Below, in pieces: positions 1 through 7,842 of a stretch of DNA of 64,000 nucleotides. The position numbers and the translations under genes are program-made. Source of the DNA: Nonomuraea guangzhouensis (GTDB lineage Bacteria; Actinomycetota; Actinomycetes; Streptosporangiales; Streptosporangiaceae); NCBI RefSeq assembly GCF_019396345.1, contig NZ_JAHKRM010000052.1:1-64000 (forward strand), written 5' to 3'. Every line of letters starts with the position of its first letter. Within the stretch, counting starts at the first letter, position 1. The notes below the pieces were generated by a model, which saw nothing but the letters and a program-made list of their open reading frames with translations, had not been told where the DNA came from and did not search any database.

Positions 1-74
1 ACCCGGAAGTTAAGCTTCCCAGCGCCGATGGTACTGCACTCGGGAGGGTGTGGGAGAGTAGGTCACCGCCGGAC
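1..74 (+). rRNA. rrf: 5S ribosomal RNA, 3' part
   Basis: This is the 3' portion of a bacterial 5S rRNA. It shows the loop and helix text around CCGATGGTACTGC, the GGGAGAGTAGGTC block and the closing GCCGGAC, all typical of actinobacterial 5S. The gene enters from the left edge, so its 5' part and the rest of the rRNA operon lie outside the window. Confidence 0.93.
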
Positions 75-90
75 AATCTTTGTTCGGGAA

Positions 91-120
91 GGGCTCCACG
101 CATGACGCGTGGGGCCCTTT
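91..120 (+). terminator. rRNA operon terminator
   Basis: An 11-bp stem (GGGCTCCACGC pairing with GCGTGGGGCCC, one G-U pair) with a 5-nt loop is followed by TTTCT, 16 nt after the 5S end. This is a Rho-independent terminator that should end the rRNA transcript. Confidence 0.85.
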
Positions 121-211
121 CTGCGTTGGGGAGTTAAAAAGGATTTCACCGCCTGGCGTGCGGTTACGCCGCATCCGCTGTTCGGTCCCCGCGCTGCATG
201 TGAGGCGGTAA

Positions 212-349
212 CTTCCCGATCGGTATGCTCTTGGGCCAGCCCTGCGTACGCTGCTCTCCACTTGGCAGGACGTGCTCGTCGGCCGATCGGCCGAGGAGAT
301 CGCGGACGTCTTCGGCACGACGGCCAACCGGGTCTATCAATGTTGTTGA
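212..349 (+). pseudogene. Possible sigma-factor region 4 / HTH remnant
   Basis: An open frame without a start codon encodes 45 residues containing GRSAEEIADVFGTTANRVYQ and then a stop. This resembles the end of a sigma-70 region 4 helix-turn-helix (S-A-E-E-I-A-x-x-x-G-T-T). It could be the scar of a lost regulator between the rRNA operon and the next gene, or a chance GC-rich frame. Apart from this remnant and the terminator I see nothing in positions 75-370. Confidence 0.25.
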
Positions 350-370
350 TCCAGTCGGGCTCCAGCCCCG

Positions 371-3300
371 ATGCTTGTGCACATGGGGCGTCGTCGAACG
401 ATGTGGCCGGCCACGCTGGCGGCCGCGGGCGTCGCGCTGGGCCTGGTGGGTAGCATGGCGACCGACACCGTCAAAGTGGACGCGTGGTGGTGGAAGCCGC
501 TCATCTGGGGCCTGACCGGCCTGTTCGGCCTGGTTGTCGTGATGGGCGCACTTGGCACGAGGAAGGTCGCCCAGCTCACGCCGGTGGAGCCCGCGCTCGC
601 CGACCTCAGGAAGATGGTGAACAACCAGTGGCGCAACGAGGCCACCCGGATGCTGGGGCTGGACCCGATGCCCGTCCGGTGGAACCTGCGCGACGAGGTG
701 CGCTTCATCGATGGCCCGCGCATCAGTGGGGAGATCACCTGGTCGGGATCGGGTGACCAGATCGAGGGGCTGGCCGACCGGTTCCGCGCGTCAGGAGGCC
801 GCCTGGTCGTGCTTGGCGGGCCCGGCGCCGGCAAGACGACGCTGGCGATCCAGCTCCTACGCGAGTTGCTGAAGAGCAAGAACGGCCCGGTGCCGGTACT
901 GCTGACGATGAGTGGCTGGGACGTCAAGGAGTATCCGTTCTTCGAGGACTGGCTGGTCGCCCGGCTGGAGCAGACCTATCCGGCGCTGCATACGTACGGC
1001 GGCGACATGGCGCGCCGGCTCGTCCGCGACGACAAGATCGTGCCGGTCCTCGACGGCCTGGACGAGATGCCCGCCTCCTCGTTACCTGGGGCGCTGGCCG
1101 CGCTGAACCGGTCGCTCCCCGTGGAGACCCAGCTCGTCCTCACCAGCCGTACCGCCGAGTACACCGCCGCCGCGCAGGCGCTGGGGCGGGCCGCCGTGGT
1201 CGAGGCGGAGCCCATGTCGGCGGCTGCCGCCGCCGACTACCTGAACGGCATCCTCGGACGGACCGTTCGGCATCCCGGCTGGGAACGTCTGCTCGACCGG
1301 CTGCGAGACGACGAGTCGACACCGCTCTCCGAGACCGTGTCCAGCCCTTTGGGGATGTGGCTGCTGCGCACCGTCTACGAACCGGCCGCCGATCCGTCCC
1401 GGCTGCTCGACCCTGCCCGCTTCGCCACCGCTGCCGAGCTCCGCGCCTACCTCTTCGACCGGCTCGTCCCGGCGCTGATCGAGGCCCGGCCTCCCGCAGA
1501 GAAGGACGAGGCCGATCTGTTCCGGCCCAGCCGCCGCTACCGGCCCGAACAGGTCACCCAATGGCTCGGCTACCTGGCCACGCTGCTCGACCGCACCCCT
1601 GCCGAGGCCGAGGCCATACCTCTGGGCGGCAAGAGCATCGGAGTCAGGGACTTCGCCTGGTGGTGGCTCGCGGGCTTGACCATGCGCCGGCCGCCCCCGG
1701 GGCCGGGTGTCATGCTCTTGGTGCTGGTGGCGAGCGTGGCATGGGGAGGGGTCCTCGCCACGCTGGCGTTGGACGGCTTCACCTGGTGGTTCCTCGCCGG
1801 CGGTCTGGGGATCATCATCATGTATCGGGAAAAGTCCGGCCACTCGTATTGGACGCGTGACCGGCCCGGCTATGCCGACCTGCGGATCGGGCGGCGGATC
1901 TTCTCGCTGCTCAACAAGCTGCTGTCCGCGTTCTCGATCGCGAGCGGGATAGCGCTCGCGTCCGCGCTGGCGGAGGGCGTCGTGCAGGCGGTGGTCAACC
2001 TCGTCACGGGGGATGCGCTCACAGAGGGGCTGGTGAGGGCATTCGTCGCGGCGGTGGTGTTCGGGCCGGCGATGCTGCTCGTCTTCATGACGGACGCGGT
2101 GGCCGAGTGGGCCGAGATTCCGGTGATGGACGGGCAGGCCAGCACGCCGCTCACGAGTTGGCGCGCGGACCGCAGGCTCAACCTCGTACGGCTGCTCGCT
2201 GGAGGGGCGCTCGGCGCGATCATCGGCGGGGTCCTGATCTGGGCGACGGGCGGATCCGTGGGCGAGACAGCGGTCGCGATCACCGTCGCGGCCCTGGCCG
2301 GCATGACGTACGGGCTCGTGTCAGGGCGGCACCACGCCTGGCTGGTCTACGAGCTGGCCGCCTTCCGCCTGGCACGGCAGGGGCGGCTGCCGCGGCGGTT
2401 GATGGCGTTCCTGGACGACGCGCATCGCCTCGGGCTGCTGCGCGCGGTCGGGCCGCTCTACCAGTTCCGGCACGCCGAGTTCCACGACCATCTTGCCGGG
2501 CGTGGGGCGCCGGCTACCGCCCCCCGGCAGGCCATCGCGCCCCCGCCGCCCGTGCCCCGCCGTGCCGGTCGGTTGGTCACCCCCGTGCCCTTGCGTACGA
2601 TCGAGACGGCTCAGAAGGTCAGCGGCCTCGCGTTCAGCCCGGACGGCACCCGCCTGACCTGGACCGGCGAGGGCACGACCACGCTGGCGGACCTCACCGG
2701 CAGCCCGGAGCGCGTCTTCCGTCACAGCAGCCGCCTGATCGCCCGCCTGCTGGGCACGGGACCGATGGCGGCGATCAGTCCCGACGGTCGGCTGATCGCC
2801 CTCACCAAGGAACGCCTGAGCCTCAGGGACTACGACGCCACTGCCGGCAAGATCTGGATCGCCGACCTCGCCACCGGCGCCGAGCTCGTGGAGCTCGGCA
2901 ACGATGGTGGCGTACAGGCGATGGTCTTCAGCCCTGACAGCGCCCGCCTGGCCGTCAGTGACACCGAGGTCACCACTCGGATCTGGGATGTGACGGACGG
3001 CACCGAACTCCTGCGCATCGCGCACCTCGCCGGCCCTCCCGGCCTCGCCTTCAGCCCCGACGGAACCCGCCTGGCCACCGCCTCCTCCAGTTCCTGGGGA
3101 CGCGGCCAGACCTGGGAGGCGGAGATCTGGGATTCGGAGACCGGCGTGGCGCTTCTGCGGCTGTCCGCATCGGATACCGAACGGTTTTCGTGGACTCGTG
3201 ACGTGGCGTTCCGCCCTGACGGCACCCTGCTGGCCACCGCGGGCTCCGACGTCACCCGCATCTGGGACGCCGGCTCGGGCGCGGTCCTCGTCACGCTGCA

Positions 3301-3526
3301 CGAGGAGGCCAGGCACGTCGCGTTCAGCCCTGATGGCACTCTGCTGGCCGCCGCCGGTTACGGTTCCGAAGTCCGGCTCTGGGACGTCGGGGACGGCACG
3401 GATGTATGGGAGGTCCTGCGGCTCCCGCGCGGCCACTGGTCCACTGCGGGGGCCTTCAGCCCCGACGGGTCTCTGTTCGCCACCGTCACAGGAAAGATCA
3501 TCCAATTGTGGGAGCTGTCTGGTTGA
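371..3526 (+). CDS. STAND-type NTPase: NACHT, membrane segments, WD40 repeats
   Basis: This 1051-aa protein has two N-terminal hydrophobic segments (about residues 11-62) and then a NACHT-like NTPase core. The Walker A is GGPGAGKTT (about 149-157) and the Walker B is VPVLDGLDEMP (about 224-234). A block of roughly five membrane segments follows (about 445-660). The C-terminus (about 745-1051) has at least six degenerate WD40 units with SPDG and IWD or LWD signatures. STAND proteins of this class act as ligand-triggered switches in signalling or phage defence; here the membrane block would place the switch at the membrane, which is inference. It stands alone, and its last 29 nt overlap the convergent amidohydrolase. 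There is no good ribosome site before ATG 371, and ATG 383 or 401 are alternatives. Confidence 0.85.
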   Translation: MLVHMGRRRTMWPATLAAAGVALGLVGSMATDTVKVDAWWWKPLIWGLTGLFGLVVVMGALGTRKVAQLTPVEPALADLRKMVNNQWRNEATRMLGLDPMPVRWNLRDEVRFIDGPRISGEITWSGSGDQIEGLADRFRASGGRLVVLGGPGAGKTTLAIQLLRELLKSKNGPVPVLLTMSGWDVKEYPFFEDWLVARLEQTYPALHTYGGDMARRLVRDDKIVPVLDGLDEMPASSLPGALAALNRSLPVETQLVLTSRTAEYTAAAQALGRAAVVEAEPMSAAAAADYLNGILGRTVRHPGWERLLDRLRDDESTPLSETVSSPLGMWLLRTVYEPAADPSRLLDPARFATAAELRAYLFDRLVPALIEARPPAEKDEADLFRPSRRYRPEQVTQWLGYLATLLDRTPAEAEAIPLGGKSIGVRDFAWWWLAGLTMRRPPPGPGVMLLVLVASVAWGGVLATLALDGFTWWFLAGGLGIIIMYREKSGHSYWTRDRPGYADLRIGRRIFSLLNKLLSAFSIASGIALASALAEGVVQAVVNLVTGDALTEGLVRAFVAAVVFGPAMLLVFMTDAVAEWAEIPVMDGQASTPLTSWRADRRLNLVRLLAGGALGAIIGGVLIWATGGSVGETAVAITVAALAGMTYGLVSGRHHAWLVYELAAFRLARQGRLPRRLMAFLDDAHRLGLLRAVGPLYQFRHAEFHDHLAGRGAPATAPRQAIAPPPPVPRRAGRLVTPVPLRTIETAQKVSGLAFSPDGTRLTWTGEGTTTLADLTGSPERVFRHSSRLIARLLGTGPMAAISPDGRLIALTKERLSLRDYDATAGKIWIADLATGAELVELGNDGGVQAMVFSPDSARLAVSDTEVTTRIWDVTDGTELLRIAHLAGPPGLAFSPDGTRLATASSSSWGRGQTWEAEIWDSETGVALLRLSASDTERFSWTRDVAFRPDGTLLATAGSDVTRIWDAGSGAVLVTLHEEARHVAFSPDGTLLAAAGYGSEVRLWDVGDGTDVWEVLRLPRGHWSTAGAFSPDGSLFATVTGKIIQLWELSG

Positions 3527-4676
3527 TCTGTCCGACCCTGCCTGTGGCGCGGCTCCCCATCCGGTAGACGGCCAGCGGCCGCCGCAACGCGGTGATGTCG
3601 GACAGCGGGTCACCCGCCACGGCCAGCAGGTCGGCGTCGAACCCGGGCGCGATCCTGCCCTTGCGTTCTCCCACCCGGCAGACGCGGGCCGCGGCCGAGG
3701 TGATCGCCCGCAGCACATCCAGGGGCGCGTACCCGTTCTCGACCAGCATCTCCGCCCCGTACGGCAGCACTCCGTGGGGCTTGGGCGGCCCGATGCCCGC
3801 GTCCGTCCCGATGACGAAATCCACCCCAGCGGCCTGAATGGCCCGCAGCGCCTCCCTCATACCCGCCATCCGCTGCTGGATGCGCGGCGGCAGCGGCACC
3901 GGGCTGGGCGCCACCCCCACTGTGAGGGACACCACGACGTCGGCGGCGGCCAGCTGTGCGACTACGGTGTGGTCCACCGCGTAGGAGTCCTCGGTGAAGA
4001 ACGAGCAATGCTCGATCGAGTCGAACCCGGCGTCCAGGACGTGCGCGATCCCCTGCGCGCAGTGGACGTGCCCGGTGATCGGCAGGCCGTGCGCGTGCGC
4101 CTCGTCGGCCGCCGCCTTCAGCTCGGCGAGGCCGTACTGGAGCAGGTGGGAGTGCGTGCCGGGCGTCATCTCGCCGCCCGTCACCATCATCTTGATCACG
4201 TGGACGCCGCGCGCCGCCCGTTCCCGTACGGCCTTGCGCACTCCCTGCTCGCCCGCCGCCTCACCGCCCAGGAACCAGCAGTGACCCCCGGGAGTGGTGA
4301 TCGGTGGCCCGGCGGAGAGGACTTCCGGCCCGTCGAGCCCGAGCCCGAGCCCGAGCGCCAGGTAGTCCCGGTCCCCCAGGTCGCGTACGGTCGTCACCCC
4401 GGCCGCGAGGTGCTGCCGCGCGGCCTGCCGCATCCGGTCGGGGAGTCCCGGCGGTTCCAGCATCGCCACGACGTCGTGGCCGGCGTCGAAGGCCAGGTGG
4501 ACGTGGCAGTCGATGAGTCCTGGCAGCAGCGTGGCATCGCCCAGGTCGACCGCCGCCGGCACGTCGGTGGCGACGTCGGCGGTGACGTCGGCGATGCGGC
4601 CGTCCTTGACGATCACCACCTGGTCGTGGCGCATTTCCTGGCCGTCGAAGAGACGGCGGGCGCGTAAGGCGAGCAT
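3498..4676 (-). CDS. Amidohydrolase family protein
   Basis: A 392-aa metal-dependent hydrolase of the imidazolonepropionase/prolidase-like amidohydrolase class. The N-terminal beta-sandwich part (ARRLFDGQEM, VIVKDGRIADV) precedes the metal motif DCHVHLAF and the TTVRDLGDRDY strand typical of this class. Later come candidate metal-binding histidines in TGHVHCAQGIAHV and the aspartate in FVIGTDAG. The length is normal and no signal peptide is visible, so it is probably cytoplasmic, cleaving a C-N bond in a cyclic amide or dipeptide-like substrate that cannot be named from sequence. It converges on the NACHT gene with a 29-nt overlap. Confidence 0.88.
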   Translation of the reverse strand: MLALRARRLFDGQEMRHDQVVIVKDGRIADVTADVATDVPAAVDLGDATLLPGLIDCHVHLAFDAGHDVVAMLEPPGLPDRMRQAARQHLAAGVTTVRDLGDRDYLALGLGLGLDGPEVLSAGPPITTPGGHCWFLGGEAAGEQGVRKAVRERAARGVHVIKMMVTGGEMTPGTHSHLLQYGLAELKAAADEAHAHGLPITGHVHCAQGIAHVLDAGFDSIEHCSFFTEDSYAVDHTVVAQLAAADVVVSLTVGVAPSPVPLPPRIQQRMAGMREALRAIQAAGVDFVIGTDAGIGPPKPHGVLPYGAEMLVENGYAPLDVLRAITSAAARVCRVGERKGRIAPGFDADLLAVAGDPLSDITALRRPLAVYRMGSRATGRVGQINQTAPTIG

Positions 4677-4715
4677 GCCACCACCATCGCGCTGTCGCGC
4701 CGGGATCGTCTGAGT

Positions 4716-4835
4716 ATGCCCCTACTCAAGTTCGCCCGCGGCCGCCTGCAGCAGACGTGCCAAGAGCTGGATCGGCTGCGCCGCCGCCTGGCCGCCGGTG
4801 TCCAGCTGACCGCCGAGCGGGTGAAACGCCGCTGA
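4716..4835 (+). CDS. Possible 39-aa basic helical peptide
   Basis: A short frame begins 40 nt upstream of, and divergent from, the amidohydrolase start. The product is Arg/Leu/Gln-rich (LQQTCQELDRLRRRL) and could form one amphipathic helix. There is no strong ribosome site and no recognised family, and a chance frame in GC-rich DNA is quite possible. Confidence 0.25.
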   Translation: MPLLKFARGRLQQTCQELDRLRRRLAAGVQLTAERVKRR

Positions 4836-4852
4836 ATGCCATTCGAACCGCC

Positions 4853-4933
4853 GCTGGCCGCTGGCCGCTGGCCGCTGGCCGCCGGTCGCCGGCCGCCGAG
4901 CGCCGGTCGCCGGCCGCCGGCCGCCGAGCGCCG
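4853..4933. repeat. GC-rich tandem repeats
   Basis: Four exact copies of the 7-mer GCTGGCC (4853-4880) run into two imperfect copies of a roughly 21-bp GCCGGTCGCC-type unit (4881-4933). No convincing gene covers them. I see no other element between 4836 and 5045. Confidence 0.8.
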
Positions 4934-5045
4934 GGAGCGGCTGGGCGGCGTGCTTAGCGTCCTCTACGTGATCTTCGCTGAGGGGTCGACGGCCACGTCG
5001 GGCGACCGGCTGCTGCGCCCCGACGTCGCGTACCAGCGGAGGCGG

Positions 5046-5750
5046 TCACAGCGTGCGGAACCCCCGGAAGGTCACGGGCTTGCGGGTCTCGAAGCCGAGC
5101 CGCTCGTAAAGGGTGATCGCGCCGGTGTTGGCCTCGGCGACGTGCAGGAACGGACGTTCGTCGCGAGCCACGATGCGCGCGACGAGCGCATCGACCAGAC
5201 GGGCGGCATGTCCTTGCCCGCGTGCCTGTGGGGCGGTGCAGACCGCGCTGATCTCGGTCCATCCCGGGGGCCGGAGCCGCTCACCCGCCATCGCCACCAA
5301 GGTGCCGTTGTCGCGGACGCCGAGATAGGTGCCGAGTTCGCGGGTGCGCGGCCAGAACGGCCCCGGCTGTGCCCGCTCGACGAGGTCGAGCATCTCGGGC
5401 ACGTCGTCCGTGCCCAGTTCGACCACGCCGGTGCCGGTCGCGGCCGGCGGGCGATCGGACCTGCCGCTGCCGCTCCAGATCATCTGGCGACCTGCGAGAA
5501 CGAAGACCGGCTCCCAGCCCGACGGTGGTGTCGCTGCGGAGCTGAACATGTCGGCGAGCTCTCCCCGGCCGAGCAGCCGGGCGAGGTCTGCCCACTCCTC
5601 CGGGCGCGGGTCGGTGCTCACCGCGGAGAAGGTCGCGATTCCTGGCTGGTAGGTGACAGCGTTGCCGAGTCGGCGGGCAAGGTGCGCGTGGTGACCGCGC
5701 AGCGATGCGCCCACCGGGTCATCGAGTGCGGTGGCGTCCCGGTTCGCCAT
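5046..5750 (-). CDS. GNAT family N-acetyltransferase
   Basis: A 234-aa protein with the acetyl-CoA-binding fold in its C-terminal half. Motif A is visible as VCTAPQARGQGHAARLV (about residues 175-191), followed by VAEANTGAITLYERLGFE, the usual motif B end. The N-terminal 100 residues are a variable cap domain. This is the FR47-like type, predicted to transfer an acetyl group from acetyl-CoA to an amine; the acceptor is unknown. A GAGAGG ribosome site lies about 8 nt before the ATG. It is apparently monocistronic, lying beside the degraded efflux locus. Confidence 0.87.
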   Translation of the reverse strand: MANRDATALDDPVGASLRGHHAHLARRLGNAVTYQPGIATFSAVSTDPRPEEWADLARLLGRGELADMFSSAATPPSGWEPVFVLAGRQMIWSGSGRSDRPPAATGTGVVELGTDDVPEMLDLVERAQPGPFWPRTRELGTYLGVRDNGTLVAMAGERLRPPGWTEISAVCTAPQARGQGHAARLVDALVARIVARDERPFLHVAEANTGAITLYERLGFETRKPVTFRGFRTL

Positions 5751-5937
5751 GGTGCTGTGCCTCTCGTGTCGTACGGGGTTGACGCCGGCCCCGGCCGGAC
5801 GGCGGTCAGGTCCAGCCGGTCATCCTACGGGGACATGGCTCATGACCGGCCGGTGCACCCCAACCCTCCAGGCCCGGCCCCGGACGCCCACCGGGCATCC
5901 CCACCCGGTCTGCAGATGCCAGGAGCGTTCGCCGTCC

Positions 5938-6157
5938 TCACGCAGCGACGGGCAGGGCGACGCTGAGCCCGTCGGCGCCCGTCGGCGTGGGGTCGGTGCC
6001 GGCGAGGGTGTTCAGGACGGTCATCGCCGCGGGCAGCGCGGCGGGGTCTTCGAGGGTGACGTCGAGGCGGTCTCCGATGGTGGCCTTCAGCTCGTCGGGC
6101 GGGCCGGTGGCGATCACCTGCCCGTGGTCGATGACGGCGATGTCGAACCGGCTGGTG
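5938..6157 (-). pseudogene. C-terminal remnant of DrrA-like ABC ATPase
   Basis: Read on the minus strand, an intact frame of about 70 codons without a start encodes RFDIAVIDHGQVIATGPPDE followed by an LKATIGDRLDVTLEDP tail and a stop. That is the end of an antibiotic-efflux ABC ATP-binding subunit (DrrA/CcmA type), just after the H-loop region. Walker A, the signature motif and Walker B are absent. The homology stops at about 6157, where the tail of a TetR gene on the opposite strand begins. Confidence 0.75.
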
Positions 6158-6159
6158 AA

Positions 6160-6286
6160 GAGCGGGAACTACCCGATCTTCACCAAGATCGTGATGGAGG
6201 CGGGCCAGCCAAACCTGAGCCGCGACGACCAGTTCCGGTACGGGCTTCAGCGCGTCCTCGACTGCATCGCCGCAGCCCTCCCGTAA
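6160..6286 (+). pseudogene. C-terminal remnant of TetR-family regulator
   Basis: The last 41 codons (SGNYPIFTKIV, then FRYGLQRVLDCIAAALP and a stop) match the C-terminal ligand-domain end of TetR regulators that control drug-efflux operons. There is no DNA-binding domain. The arrangement relative to the ABC remnant is what remains when a divergent tetR/drrA pair loses the whole segment between the two gene tails. Positions 6287-6405 hold nothing I recognise. Confidence 0.65.
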
Positions 6287-6405
6287 ACGGCCGAGCCCCC
6301 GGTGGCGGCGCACCCGGAACAGGACGGGGGCTCGTAGCCGACCCTCCAGGGCGGGCAGCTCCGCGGCATGTACAGCTCATCCGCCGACAGGACGGAGCCG
6401 TCTGC

Positions 6406-6804
6406 TCACCCGGTAATCGCGCCGCGAATCCGCGCGTACACCTCGATCTCGATGCGCATCCGGGGATCGGACAGGCCGCACACGAGCATCGTCGCCGCCG
6501 GGCGGATCTCGCCGAAGTGGCGGCGCAGGGTCGGCCAGCATGGCTCGAAGTCCTCCCGATCGGGTAGCAGGTAGCGGACCCGGACGACGTCGGCGAACGT
6601 ACAGCCTGCCTCGGTCAGCGCCGTCCCGATGTTGCGCAGGCACTGTTCGGCCTGTTCGACCACGTCGGCGGAGATCGTCATGGTGGCGTAGTCGAACCCG
6701 GTGGTCCCCGAGACGTGGACCCAGTCGCCGTCCACCACGGCCCGGGCATATCCGATCTGCTCCTCGAAAGTGGAGCCACTCAAGATCGCGCGTCGTTCTG
6801 TCAT
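6406..6804 (-). CDS. RidA family protein
   Basis: A 132-aa protein of the RidA/YjgF/UK114 family, small trimeric enzymes that hydrolyse reactive enamine/imine intermediates from PLP enzymes. Family features include VSGTTGFDYATMTISADVVEQ near the N-terminus, the CLRNIGTALTEAG helix, VVRVRYLLPDR, and an IEIEVYARI C-terminal strand carrying the acidic substrate-site residue. ATG 6804 is chosen because it gives the normal family length. It is divergent from a LysR regulator across 72 nt, a classic regulator-target layout, so it is probably controlled by that regulator. Confidence 0.87.
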   Translation of the reverse strand: MTERRAILSGSTFEEQIGYARAVVDGDWVHVSGTTGFDYATMTISADVVEQAEQCLRNIGTALTEAGCTFADVVRVRYLLPDREDFEPCWPTLRRHFGEIRPAATMLVCGLSDPRMRIEIEVYARIRGAITG

Positions 6805-6856
6805 AGGCAGAACGGTAGGCAACCTGCGGTGATATGTCGAAGACGCTGCCGCTGAT

Positions 6857-6867
6857 GATATGATATC
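6857..6867. promoter_or_regulatory. Candidate LysR operator in the ridA/lysR intergenic
   Basis: The inverted repeat GATAT-G-ATATC sits 9 nt before the LysR start codon, and a further GATAT half-site lies about 25 bp upstream. The position suits autoregulation and control of the divergent RidA gene. It is a sequence-only prediction. Confidence 0.4.
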
Positions 6868-6876
6868 TCTGCGCGT

Positions 6877-7815
6877 ATGGAACGTCCTCAGCTCGCGCTG
6901 CATCAGCTCTACGCGTTCGCCGTTCTGGCCGAGGAACTGCACTTCGGGCGGGCCGCCAACCGGCTGGGTGTCGCGCAGCCGCCGCTGAGTCAGCAGATCA
7001 GGCGGCTGGAGGAGAGGGTCGGGCATCCGCTGTTCGAGCGAAATCCCGGCGGGGTCGTCCTGACGTCGGCGGGTCACGAACTGCTGCCTGCCGCGCGGCG
7101 TGCGCTCGGTGAGATCGCGGATGGGCTGGAGGCGGCGCGACGGGTCGGTGGGGGAGATGCCGGTCGTATCCGGGTCGGGTTCGCGGCGTCGCTCGCGTTG
7201 ACGATTCTGCCGGGAATGCTGCGGGGCTACCGTGAGCGCTATCCCGCGGTCGAGATGGAGATCAGGGAGATGACGACGGCCCCCCAGACGGCCGCGCTCC
7301 TGGAGCGTTCGATCGACGTCGGGCTCCTGCGGGAACCGCCTGACGATCCGGGGCTGGTCGCCGAGCCGGTGTTTTCGGAGGAGTTCGTGGCGGTTCTGCC
7401 GGTTGGTCATGTTCTGGCCGGTCAGCGGGTCGTTCCGGTCGCGGCGCTGGCTGCGGAGCCGTTCGTGTTGCTGAACAGGGCGGCGGGGCCGACGGTGCAC
7501 GATCGGATCGTTGGTCTGTGCCGGTCGGCGGGGTTCGAGCCGCGCATCGGTCAGTACGCGGTGGAGTGGGCGACGGTCTCCGCGCTTGTCGAGGCGGGGC
7601 TCGGGGTGTCCCTCGCCCCGGCGAGCGTGCGCCGGATCCGGCTCAAGGGGGTGGCCTATCGCCGGATCGAGCCGGACGGCGCGCGCACCACGGTCGCCAT
7701 GTGCTGGCGGTCAGGTGATGAGAACCCGCTGGTCGCGCGGTTTCTGGAGGTCGGCCGCGCGCTCTCTGGAGGCGGGCAGGGCCGCCCACCCCCGCCCAGT
7801 TCTGGGCCGGGGTGA
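6877..7815 (+). CDS. LysR-family transcriptional regulator
   Basis: A 312-aa regulator of standard LysR length. The N-terminal winged HTH is clear: LHQLYAFAVLAEELHFGRAA, then RLGVAQPPLSQQIRRLEERV and PLFERNPGGVVLTSAG. The rest is the two-lobed periplasmic-binding-like effector domain (RIRVGFAASLALTILPGML, IDVGLLREPPDDPG). It ends in a Gly/Pro-rich tail. It is divergent from the RidA gene and probably senses a metabolite linked to it. Confidence 0.92.
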   Translation: MERPQLALHQLYAFAVLAEELHFGRAANRLGVAQPPLSQQIRRLEERVGHPLFERNPGGVVLTSAGHELLPAARRALGEIADGLEAARRVGGGDAGRIRVGFAASLALTILPGMLRGYRERYPAVEMEIREMTTAPQTAALLERSIDVGLLREPPDDPGLVAEPVFSEEFVAVLPVGHVLAGQRVVPVAALAAEPFVLLNRAAGPTVHDRIVGLCRSAGFEPRIGQYAVEWATVSALVEAGLGVSLAPASVRRIRLKGVAYRRIEPDGARTTVAMCWRSGDENPLVARFLEVGRALSGGGQGRPPPPSSGPG

Positions 7816-7842
7816 GCGACGGCACGTCCCGTCGTGGGAGGG

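Noticed and set aside
4836..5966. 376-codon plus-strand frame through the repeats
   Set aside because: Most of it is antisense to the GNAT gene, and its beginning is a translated GC repeat with no domain.
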